Origin: JABDMH01 sp965223025 | GTDB lineage: Bacteria; Bacteroidota; Bacteroidia; Chitinophagales; Saprospiraceae | DNA length: 64,000 bases | Direction of reading: 5' to 3' | Assembly: GCA_965223025.1 (NCBI GenBank) | Contig: CBDCVP010000023.1 | Span: forward strand, 1,674,001 to 1,738,000 | Part shown: in pieces, positions 36,303 through 44,189 of the stretch | Numbering within the stretch: position 1 is the first letter of the stretch | Layout: each line of letters starts with the position of its first letter | The notes under the pieces: model-generated | Database searches by the model: none | Told to the model about the DNA's origin: nothing | The model's input: the letters and a program-made list of their open reading frames with translations, nothing else | Position numbers and translations under genes: made by a program

Positions 36303-37922
36303 ATGCATAGCCTATCCCGTGTACAAATTAAGTTGGCCATCAATCCTCTTTGGATAACCATGATTGCAAGCCTGATATGTTCCTCATTTGGATGGTCTGA
36401 TCCGATTGGACAAAACAGAAGGCCTAATATCATCCTTATTCTGGCCGATGATCTGGGATGGTCTGACATCGGATGCTACGGTGGAGAAATCCATACACCT
36501 CATTTAGACAAATTGGCGAGTGCAGGGATTCGCTTTACCCAATTTCACAACACCGCCAAATGCTTCCCATCAAGAGCCAGTCTGCTCACTGGTCTTTATG
36601 CTCAGCAATGTGGCATGAACGACAAGCCAGCGCACTTTCAAAACAGTGTAACCCTAGCAGAATTATTGCGAAAAGCCGGCTATCGCACCCTGATGACTGG
36701 TAAACACCATGGATTGGATCATCCGATGGACCTGGGATTTGACCGTTATTATGGATTACGTGACGGGGCATGCAACTATTTTAATCCGGGCTTACAACGT
36801 GATGGAGAAGATCCACCGGCCAAGAAGAGGGCAAAGTTTCAACCACGTACCTGGTGCATCGATAGGCAGATATTAGAGCCATACACGCCACAAGAAGACG
36901 ACTTCTATACTACGGATTACTTTACCAATTATGCACTGAAATACCTGCAGGAATATCAAGATGAAATTAAACCGTTTTTTCTCTATCTGGCCTATACTGC
37001 TCCCCACGATCCACTCCAAGCCTGGCCAAAAGACATCACCAAGTATCAGGGTAAATATATGGATGGATTTGAAGTGATCAGGCAGGCTCGTTACAATCGT
37101 CAAAAAGCAATGGGTCTTGTCGACGAAAGCTTTCCATTATCTGTTTCAACTTACCAAAAATGGGAGGATCTTACAGCACAAGAGAAAAATCATGAAGATC
37201 ATATCATGTCGGTCTATGCAGCTATGATTGACCGGATGGATCAGAATATTGGTCGAATCGTAGATAAAGTCCAGCAAATGGGAGAACTTGATCATACCCT
37301 AATCTTGTTCGCTTCCGACAATGGTTGCGCACCCGGGGGCACCTCAAATCCAGGCGGATACAGCGGAGGTGCTACTACTCGGGGAGAAATTGGCTCTATG
37401 GCTCGTTGGACCAAGATCAGCAAATCATGGTCTAATGTGAGCAACACCCCTTTTCGACTTCATAAAGTGCAGGCTCATAAGGGAGGTACTTGTACCCCCC
37501 TTATAGCCTTCTGGCCAGATGGAATTAAAGGAAAAAATCAGATTAGCCATGAGGTGGGTCATTTTATTGATATTATGCCTACCCTAATCGATGTGGCCGG
37601 CATGGAGTATCCTACTGATTATCCGGTGAGAGACATCTCACCCTTGCAGGGACGAAGTTTGGTTCCGATATTTCGTCAGGAAGATGTGGTTCATCATGAT
37701 CCCTTATTCTGGCAATATGGAAAAGGAAAGGCAGTACGTAAAGGACCGTGGCGCTTGGTTTCCGATAATTTTAACCCGTGGGCACTGTACGACATGCGAT
37801 CTGACAAAACTGAAACAACCAATTTGATAGAAAAGTATCCCAAGGTTGCTGGAGAGTTGGTAGATCTCTACCAAGACTGGATGCACAGTGCTTATAATTA
37901 CCATGCGATCGGTGATAAATAA
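36303..37922 (+). CDS. Type I sulfatase (formylglycine-dependent arylsulfatase)
   Basis: A 539-residue exported sulfatase that removes sulfate esters from a glycan. A signal peptide (about 1-32) precedes the alkaline-phosphatase-like fold. The active-site motif CFPSRASLLTG (Cys87-Arg91) is of the Cys type, needing conversion of Cys87 to formylglycine by an FGE or anSME enzyme not seen here. NIILILADDLGWSD holds the calcium ligands Asp49 and Asp50; LTGKHHG, HDPLQAWP and FASDNGCAPG carry the other metal and sulfate residues. It forms the only enzyme of the SusCD locus, implying desulfation of a marine or host-derived polysaccharide. Confidence 0.92.
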   Translation: MHSLSRVQIKLAINPLWITMIASLICSSFGWSDPIGQNRRPNIILILADDLGWSDIGCYGGEIHTPHLDKLASAGIRFTQFHNTAKCFPSRASLLTGLYAQQCGMNDKPAHFQNSVTLAELLRKAGYRTLMTGKHHGLDHPMDLGFDRYYGLRDGACNYFNPGLQRDGEDPPAKKRAKFQPRTWCIDRQILEPYTPQEDDFYTTDYFTNYALKYLQEYQDEIKPFFLYLAYTAPHDPLQAWPKDITKYQGKYMDGFEVIRQARYNRQKAMGLVDESFPLSVSTYQKWEDLTAQEKNHEDHIMSVYAAMIDRMDQNIGRIVDKVQQMGELDHTLILFASDNGCAPGGTSNPGGYSGGATTRGEIGSMARWTKISKSWSNVSNTPFRLHKVQAHKGGTCTPLIAFWPDGIKGKNQISHEVGHFIDIMPTLIDVAGMEYPTDYPVRDISPLQGRSLVPIFRQEDVVHHDPLFWQYGKGKAVRKGPWRLVSDNFNPWALYDMRSDKTETTNLIEKYPKVAGELVDLYQDWMHSAYNYHAIGDK

Positions 37923-38082
37923 ATAATAAAATAAGTAGCGTTTAGAGATTGCCCTCTTCATTAATATTCTTCACATCGAATTTTATTGAAGCAAAGTTGA
38001 TAGTTAGAAATAGTGTCTCTTAGACTAGTGAGTTCACTCCGGAAAGTGGGTGCAAAGCAGATTTTGTGGTGATTCGGGCCCA

Positions 38083-38427
38083 TCATGATGAATACTGACA
38101 ATAATTAAAGGACAGTGCAGCACTACTATATCGCCAATCTAAAGATAAAGACAGGCGTTTTAAAAGTGTGATTTGGACAAAAATCGTATCGAGTAGTGAT
38201 TTTTGGTTTGTTTGGGCAGTTATTCTTCGACAATTAACCCAAAGAGAGCGGGAGGTCACAAATATTTTATGTCGAAGCAGACCTCGGTACTTACTTTTTC
38301 CACCATTCAATGTGTGAAATACTTGATGGATTGTTGCTTCGACATTGGCCCTAATTCCTTTGTTAATTTCCTTAGCTCTGACCTTGTCCAAAGCAATTCC
38401 TGCCTCGACTTGAGCTACACTAAAATA
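38083..38427 (-). pseudogene. Transposase relic, C-terminal part (interrupted by IS982 element)
   Basis: Encodes the C-terminal end of a DDE transposase of the IS1182/IS5-like group: IRANVEATIHQVFHTLNGGKSKYRGLLRHKI, then SRSLWVNCRRI. The Glu of NVEATIHQ is likely the third catalytic residue. Reading back into the IS982 insertion, the frame joins the fragment at 39462 without loss when the element and one 7-bp duplication copy are removed. So these two fragments were one gene before the insertion. The stop lies at 38083. Confidence 0.85.
38421..38427. repeat. Left 7-bp target-site duplication, TAAAATA
   Basis: TAAAATA directly borders the left end of the IS982 element and is repeated exactly at 39462-39468 on the right. 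Confidence 0.9.
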
Positions 38428-39461
38428 ACGTGAATAATGGATAAGAAAAAGCAGTGATTATAGTATAAAAATAGGAGAATGTTTAATATATTAAATGTTG
38501 ATAACCAATCATATAATAAACAATTCTCCTCTCATAAATATAGATAAACTTATCGAGATTTTTGTCAAAGTTGATGACTTTTTTAAAGAATTTGACGACC
38601 AAATCAACTCTATGAGGCTCCAGAGCGGCTTAAAACGGATTAGAAACAGAAAATCCAAGCTTGCTGACTCCGAAATGATGACCATTTACATTGCCTTCCA
38701 CCTGAGTCATCACACCAATTTTAAGGCTTTCTATAACGGCTATGTCTGCAAGCATTGGATCGATCTATTTCCAAATCTGGTTACTTATGAGCGTTTTAAT
38801 CAGTCTCAGAAAAAACTCATTATTCCATTTTTCTTCTTCTTAAATCAACAATGTCTTGGCCATAGCAGAGGAGTCAATTTTATTGATTCCACCACCTTAA
38901 AAGTCTGTCATATCAAAAGAGAAAAACAGCATAGAGTTTTCAAAAATATTGCCACCAAAAGCAAGAGTACAATGGGTTGGTTTTACGGCTTTAAGCTCCA
39001 CCTAATCATCAATGACAAGGGTGAGTTGCTTTCGTTTTATCTCTCTAAGGCCACTACCGATGACCGCAACTTAAAGGTAATCAATAGTTTAGTTCAATCA
39101 ATCTTTGGTAAACTTTATGGTGACCGAGGATATATATCCACAAAATTAGCTGACTTACTTTGGAACGACGCAATTAGTCTGATTTACAAAAGAAGAAGAA
39201 ACATGAAAAAGCAAAATCTCTCAGACGAGGACAAGTTATTGCTACGTAAACGGTCGCTCATAGAGTCTGTCAATGATGAGTTGAAAAACATCTGCTCCAT
39301 AGAACATACTCGACACAGATCTATCCAAGGTTTCATGAACAATCTATTATCCGGTCTGTGCACATACCACTTCTTACCTAAAAAGCCTTCTCTCAAATTT
39401 GAACAACTTAAAGAGGTTAGCAATCAGTTATTGCTCGATGCTGCTTAAACATTATTCACGT
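38428..39461. mobile_element. Complete IS982-family insertion sequence, 1034 bp
   Basis: Bounded by inverted repeats: left ACGTGAATAATGGATAAG and right (complement) ACGTGAATAATGTTTAAG, 16 of 18 identical, and flanked by the 7-bp direct repeat TAAAATA. It carries one intact transposase gene. Perfect duplications and an unbroken frame suggest recent insertion and possible activity. Confidence 0.93.
38495..39448 (+). CDS. IS982-family transposase
   Basis: A 317-residue DDE transposase. The IS982 layout is visible: N-terminal helical part (about 15-100), then the first catalytic Asp in GVNFIDSTTLKVCHIKR, the motif SKSTMGWFYGFKLHLIINDKGELL, the second Asp in LYGDRGYIS, and the Glu in RSLIESVNDELKNICSIEHTRHRS, the DDE triad and the conserved C-terminal signature. 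It fills nearly the whole element with no frameshift or stop, so it should be functional. Confidence 0.95.
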   Translation: MLITNHIINNSPLINIDKLIEIFVKVDDFFKEFDDQINSMRLQSGLKRIRNRKSKLADSEMMTIYIAFHLSHHTNFKAFYNGYVCKHWIDLFPNLVTYERFNQSQKKLIIPFFFFLNQQCLGHSRGVNFIDSTTLKVCHIKREKQHRVFKNIATKSKSTMGWFYGFKLHLIINDKGELLSFYLSKATTDDRNLKVINSLVQSIFGKLYGDRGYISTKLADLLWNDAISLIYKRRRNMKKQNLSDEDKLLLRKRSLIESVNDELKNICSIEHTRHRSIQGFMNNLLSGLCTYHFLPKKPSLKFEQLKEVSNQLLLDAA

Positions 39462-39468
39462 TAAAATA
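39462..39468. repeat. Right 7-bp target-site duplication, TAAAATA
   Basis: Exact copy of the left duplication, directly after the right inverted repeat. Confidence 0.9.
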
Positions 39469-40190
39469 TCTGTATTTGGTTCGCCTTTGAGATGTGGGTA
39501 TTCGATATCTACCTCCTCGAGACTTCACTGCTTCATACCAGCAATCCGTGGTGGGATCAAAGATCAATATAGTCCCATCTACCTTTCGTTTAAATTGACA
39601 TTGTTTTTTGCTGCCAGTACATTTTGCCTGGTGCCGTTGCAAACCAATATGATCTGCAAATCGAGTGCGATTTTCAATACTGTCGTATCCGCCATCCGTA
39701 TGAACTTGTTCAATCAATAGGCTGTTGGGTCACCTCCGTGGTCTTTTTGGCAGCACTTTCTAGATAACCACTATCACTTTGGGTCTTTTTTTCTACCTGA
39801 ACGTCTGTAATCAACCTTAAATCACCTTCGGTGGTCTCCGTTATATTGGCGCTGTAGCCACTTACTTGTTGTCTGGCATTCCCACGCCCCTTTACATCGA
39901 TAAGCTGCATCGGGATCATGCATCGATTGAATGCCACCAGCTTTCATTTCTTCTTTCTCTTTGGGGCGAGGTGGATTGCCTTTTTTATCTGCTGTTTCTA
40001 TGTAATGCTCTTCGTACATCTGAGTTAACCGATCGTAGTACTCGTTATCTTTATCCACATAGATGTTCAGTAGCTTGCGAATTAAGAACCCCAGCCTGCG
40101 TAGCCAATCTGCCTTATCATCCTTTGTCATCCCATACAAATGATTGGTCACTGCCAATCCTGAGGGTTCGGTCCTTGCATGGCCATCCAC
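39462..40190 (-). pseudogene. Transposase relic, middle part with two frameshifts
   Basis: The upstream portion of the same broken transposase. Recognisable pieces are LYGMTKDDKADWLRRLG and KAGGIQSMHDPDAAYRCKG (40190 to about 39890), then in another frame GNARQQVSGYSANITETTEG (to about 39715), and in a third IEQVHTDGGYDSIENR (to 39469), with the second catalytic Asp in HTDGGYDS. Thus frameshifts lie near 39890 and 39717. The N-terminal DNA-binding part is missing; near 40200 the sequence joins a lipoprotein gene. So the host transposase was dead, or dying, when or after IS982 entered. Confidence 0.8.
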
Positions 40191-40199
40191 TTTCCTAGG

Positions 40200-40512
40200 T
40201 TTTGCCTGGGGATCTTAATGCCATCTCCATCTGCAAATCCATGCACATCAGTTTTGAGATTGGCAAAATTTGAGATAAGGAACTGATCTTCTCGATCACC
40301 TTTTGTAACAAAGTGCATAGTATAGACCTCTTCTTCAGAGAAGGAGGAATTGTTCCCCTGGTATATTTGGAGACGGATGGATGGATCAAAGGCTCTCCAC
40401 CTAGCTCCCTTAGCTCGATATCTTTTGTGCATGAGGGGAGAATCATCATAAAGGAAACGACAAGTGCGATCCAAGTTGGTAGTTGAGTGCTAATCGATTG
40501 TAATGTTTTCAT
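40200..40512 (-). pseudogene. Frameshifted and truncated lipoprotein gene with ATCC repeat
   Basis: The first frame begins MKTLQSISTQLPTWIALVVSFMMILPSC (lipobox Cys) and reads SCTKDIELRELGGEPLIHPS; the expected continuation, IRLQIYQGNNSSFSEEEVYTMHF to NLKTDVHGFADGDGIKIPRQ, lies in another frame. The break sits in three tandem ATCC units (about 40377-40388); adding one ATCC unit restores one open frame. The strand pattern is typical of small Bacteroidota lipoproteins of the lipocalin-like type. The 3' end runs into the transposase relic around 40200, so it is also truncated. A decayed gene, or one off by slipped-strand phase variation. Confidence 0.65.
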
Positions 40513-41085
40513 CGTATCGTTTTTTTGAATTAAGTAAAAGTGGTTATAATGACTCAGCATTCGGATACCCGAATCTAAGTGCAACGCACGAAGAAGACTT
40601 GTTCTATGGTATCTGAGGGATGGATGGTGATCTCAAGGTCACCATATGGCTTGGACTATTGTCTCAGTCCACTAATCGTAGTGTTGGTATCTTGATGAAT
40701 GACTGGTGTTTATCTGTCTACGAGTCAAGAATGTCGGCACAGTCTAGCAAAAGGATCTAGGTTGAGTAATATATTGTAATATATGCCGAGCTCTACTTGG
40801 CTTAAATCTGAACAATATTCCTTCAAAATTCGACCAAACTTTGTTAAGACATCCTGGTTGAAATTTGTGCGGGTATAAAACTGCCGGTCATAATATCGGG
40901 TGCAGTAGTTCAACAGCAGCTCGATATTGCTAGAGACCAAATTACTGCCGATCGCCACACCTAAGTGAGGAATTTCATATCAGTATATGATCGTCATCAG
41001 GGAAGCAACGTTCGTTTACGATCAAATTTGCAGCATTACCGCTAGCTAACTAGGGAGTTGTTTGCAATACCTAAATCACACCATC
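40513..41085. other. Decayed interval between lipoprotein relic and acyl-CoA synthetase
   Basis: Apart from the AraC-type remnant (40725-40979) this holds no recognisable gene. It must contain the promoter of the acyl-CoA synthetase gene. Confidence 0.5.
40725..40979 (-). pseudogene. AraC-family regulator remnant
   Basis: The frame reads EIPHLGVAIGSNLVSSN, then IELLLNYCTRYYDRQFYTRT and TKFGRILKEYCSD, which matches the linker helices between sensor and DNA-binding domains of Bacteroidota AraC proteins (usual wording SNIELLLNYCTRYYDRQFYTR). An in-frame stop precedes it, and after ELGI (about 40782) the match ends, so both the sensor domain and the two helix-turn-helix motifs are lost. A gene fragment without function. 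Confidence 0.75.
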
Positions 41086-43770
41086 ATGGTACACCAACTG
41101 GAAAAAATATTTCGCCCCAGAACCATTGCTGCCATTGGTGCTTCAGATCAAAAGAGAACCGTTGGAAATGCACTGATCAACAATTTATTACGGGGCGATT
41201 TTGAGGGTAGGGTCTACCCGGTAAACCCTGGACATCCTACCATAGCTGGTCTCACAAGTTACCGAAAGGTTCAGGATATTCCGGATACCATTGATCTGGC
41301 TATCATTGCTACTCGAGCAAGATTAGTACTAAGGATTGTTGAGCAATGCGGGAAGGCTGGCGTTGGTGGTCTGCTTATTCTATCTGCTGGTTTTAGCGAA
41401 ACTGGGGCTGCGGGAAAACGGATGTACCACGAGATCTTTCGACTTGCCAAGGAATATAATATGCGGGTGGTTGGTCCCAACTGTTTGGGTTTTATCAATC
41501 CTTCCATAGGGCTCAATGCAAGTTTTGCATCGGGTATGGCCCTTCCCGGGAAGATCGCTTTCATCTCTCAAAGCGGTGCACTTTGCACCAGCATTTTGGA
41601 TTGGTCAATTGACCAGCGTGTGGGCTTTAGCCACTTCGTCTCTATTGGATCCATGGTGGATGTCGATTTTGCTGACCTCATTGATTACTTTGGCAAGGAT
41701 CCTAACACTTCCAGTATTCTTATCTATTTGGAGGGCTTGAAAGATGCCCGGAGGTTCATGAGCGCAGCTAGGGCGTTTGCACGAAATAAGCCAATTATTT
41801 TGTTGAAATCAGGCAAGAGCGAGGCGGGAGCCAGAGCTTCTCTATCACATACCGGTGCGCTGGCTGGAAATGATGCGGCATATCAAGCAGCTTTCCAACG
41901 TGCTGGTATTTTGCAAGTTGACACCATCCAACAATTATTTGATATGGCCCAGGCCTTGGCTTTGCAGCCCTTGCCAAGGGGCAACCGCTTGGCTATTGTG
42001 AGCAATGCCGGAGGACCCGGCGTCTTGGCCACAGACTTTCTCGTTGGCACCGATGGTCAACTGGCCCACCTTTCTCCAGAGACCATGGAACGGTTGAATC
42101 AGGTACTGCCGAGTCATTGGAGTCACAACAATCCCATTGATGTATTAGGAGATGCTGACCCCGAGAGGTACAAGGAAGCTATTCAGGCCTGTCTGGACGA
42201 TGAAAATGTCGATGCGATTCTTGTCATCTTGACACCTCAGGATGTCACAGATCCAGTTGAGGTTGCTAAAGTGTTTATTGCTGAAAAAAAAGATAAACCG
42301 ATGTTTGCTTGCTGGATGGGAGAGCAGGAAGTGAAAGCGGGGAGAGAAATCTTGGAGGAAGGTAAAATACCGAACTATAGATACCCAGAAAGTGCAGTTG
42401 ATGTCTTCCTCCGCATGGATCAGTACACCAGAAACCTGGAGTTGCTGTATGAAACACCTCCCGATGTGCCGGAAAGTATGCATTTTGAGAAGGCGGAGGC
42501 AAAAGACTTAGTTCGAAAAATCATCAATGCGGGTAGATTTCAACTGACTGAACAGGAAGCCAAGCAGCTCTTGAATTACTACGATATTCCAACACCTCCG
42601 GCAAAAGTGGTGCAGTCACCTACTGAAGCGGCAAGATACGCTTGCGAGGTCGGTTTTCCCGTGGTCATGAAAATAGCCTCTCAGGATATCGGACATAAGA
42701 CAGATATCGGAGGAGTGGTACTGGATATTGAATCTGAAAATACAGTGAGAGAAGCTTTTGAGACAATCATATCTAATGCGCGTGAAAACTGCCCTGATGC
42801 AATCATTGAAGGTGTGAGGGTCGAAAAAATGATTGATAAAAAATATGAGCTACTGGTCGGAACAAAAAAGGATGCCACTTTTGGACCGGTCATTGTATTC
42901 GGAAGCGGTGGTGTTCTGGTAGAGCTTTACAAGGATACAAAGATGGGCCTTCCTCCCCTAAATATGGCACTAGCTAGACGCATGATTGAGGAAACGAGGG
43001 TATATAAGTTGTTGCAGGGCTATCGAGGAATGCCCGCAGTTGACATCAAAGCTGTTCAATTTTTATTGGTCAAATTTGCCTACTTACTCATGGATCTTCC
43101 AGAAATTCAGGAGATCGACATCAATCCTTATGTAATAGACGAAGTAGGTGGTTTGGCGCTGGATGCCCATGTGGTGTTGGATAAGCATTCTACATATGAT
43201 GCAATGACACCGCATAGTCACCTAGTGATATCTCCATATCCAACCCAGTACCTCAGGAAGTTTAAGATGAGAAATGGACAAACAGCTGTCCTTAGACCAA
43301 TTCGACCGGAAGATGAACCTCTAGAACGTGCCATGTTTGAATCTGTATCTAAGCAGTCACTGTACTATCGATTCTTCAGCTATTCATTCGATGCAAGTCA
43401 CAATGCCCTCGCTCGATTTACCCAAATTGATTATGACCGTGAAATGGCCATTATCGCAGAAGTGGAAGAAGGTGGAGTCAGAAAGATGGCGGGTGTAGTA
43501 CGGGCAATAAATGATGCTTGGCACAATTCGGCCGAGTATGCCATCCTCGTGGCGGACCCCTGGCAGAATCAGGGTCTTGGCAGCGTTTTGACAGATTTCA
43601 TTTTGGAGATTTCTAGAGAAAGAGGAATCGATAAGATAACTGCAGAAGTCTTAAATGACAATAACCGTATGTCCTACATCCTAAAAAAACGAGGGTTTTC
43701 TCTGAAGGCACAATATGGTGAAGAAGCAATCTTGGAGTTAGACTTAAGGAAGGAGGCTAGGATCCTGTAA
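41086..43770 (+). CDS. ADP-forming acetate/acyl--CoA ligase fused to a GNAT acetyltransferase domain
   Basis: An 894-residue fusion. The ATG at 41086 is chosen (MVHQLEKIFRPRTIAAIGAS). Domains: CoA-binding (about 8-130), succinyl-CoA-ligase-like flavodoxin (150-300, with the phosphohistidine His255 in LSHTGALAG), a second ligase part (300-450), ATP-grasp (about 490-710: PVVMKIASQDIGHKTDIGGVV, GVRVEKMIDKKYELLVG, FGSGGVLVELYKD), and a C-terminal GNAT acetyltransferase (about 735-890: LRPIRPEDEPLERAMFESVSKQSLYYRFFS, ILVADPWQNQGLGSVLTDFI). Enzymes of this layout make acyl-CoA and ADP reversibly, or acetylate lysines (Pat-type). Both activities may coexist; the ligase His is present, so the ligase should work. 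Confidence 0.93.
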   Translation: MVHQLEKIFRPRTIAAIGASDQKRTVGNALINNLLRGDFEGRVYPVNPGHPTIAGLTSYRKVQDIPDTIDLAIIATRARLVLRIVEQCGKAGVGGLLILSAGFSETGAAGKRMYHEIFRLAKEYNMRVVGPNCLGFINPSIGLNASFASGMALPGKIAFISQSGALCTSILDWSIDQRVGFSHFVSIGSMVDVDFADLIDYFGKDPNTSSILIYLEGLKDARRFMSAARAFARNKPIILLKSGKSEAGARASLSHTGALAGNDAAYQAAFQRAGILQVDTIQQLFDMAQALALQPLPRGNRLAIVSNAGGPGVLATDFLVGTDGQLAHLSPETMERLNQVLPSHWSHNNPIDVLGDADPERYKEAIQACLDDENVDAILVILTPQDVTDPVEVAKVFIAEKKDKPMFACWMGEQEVKAGREILEEGKIPNYRYPESAVDVFLRMDQYTRNLELLYETPPDVPESMHFEKAEAKDLVRKIINAGRFQLTEQEAKQLLNYYDIPTPPAKVVQSPTEAARYACEVGFPVVMKIASQDIGHKTDIGGVVLDIESENTVREAFETIISNARENCPDAIIEGVRVEKMIDKKYELLVGTKKDATFGPVIVFGSGGVLVELYKDTKMGLPPLNMALARRMIEETRVYKLLQGYRGMPAVDIKAVQFLLVKFAYLLMDLPEIQEIDINPYVIDEVGGLALDAHVVLDKHSTYDAMTPHSHLVISPYPTQYLRKFKMRNGQTAVLRPIRPEDEPLERAMFESVSKQSLYYRFFSYSFDASHNALARFTQIDYDREMAIIAEVEEGGVRKMAGVVRAINDAWHNSAEYAILVADPWQNQGLGSVLTDFILEISRERGIDKITAEVLNDNNRMSYILKKRGFSLKAQYGEEAILELDLRKEARIL

Positions 43771-43858
43771 CTCCAGCAGTCGGATAAATGCTTGGAGAGC
43801 CTAAATCTCAGAGGGTAGAAATCTTGTTGAAGATCTAAATCTATTGTAACTTGTATGC

Positions 43859-44050
43859 ATGGGAGCAATAGAAGGACTTTTTGGCCTGGTAGCATTGGCC
43901 GCTTTTATATGGGTCACTTACGATGTATGAACCAATAGGTCTTCGCGGTACACAACGCTTACCAAGGTACTTTGGACGGCAGCTGCATTCTTTCTCTCGA
44001 TTGTAACAGCAGTGGTCTATTATTTTGTCGACGTGCGCAACCGCAGATAG
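43859..44050 (+). pseudogene. Small two-helix membrane protein gene interrupted by in-frame TGA
   Basis: One frame of 63 codons, split by a single TGA at 43928-43930. The first half reads MGAIEGLFGLVALAAFIW then VTYDV; the second TNRSSRYTTLTKVLWTAAAFFLSIVTA, VVYYFVDVRNRR, ending in TAG. Together they look like a PLDc_N-type small protein (helix, D-x-x-S-S-x-x-T-K-V-L-W, helix, VYYF). Frame and length fit one gene with a nonsense mutation, TGG to TGA or similar; readthrough or a sequencing error cannot be excluded. It lies between the acyl-CoA synthetase and DUF5916 genes. Confidence 0.6.
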
Positions 44051-44189
44051 ATCTGGTAGAAAAGTGCTGCAGTCAACCGGGAGATGAAGCGGCCATGAGA
44101 TCAGAACTCGATGTACTGTCTATACTCGATCCACCTAGCTGCTGTCCATGTCATAGTTCGTCGAAATCCAAAAATAGAGTAGGTCTATA

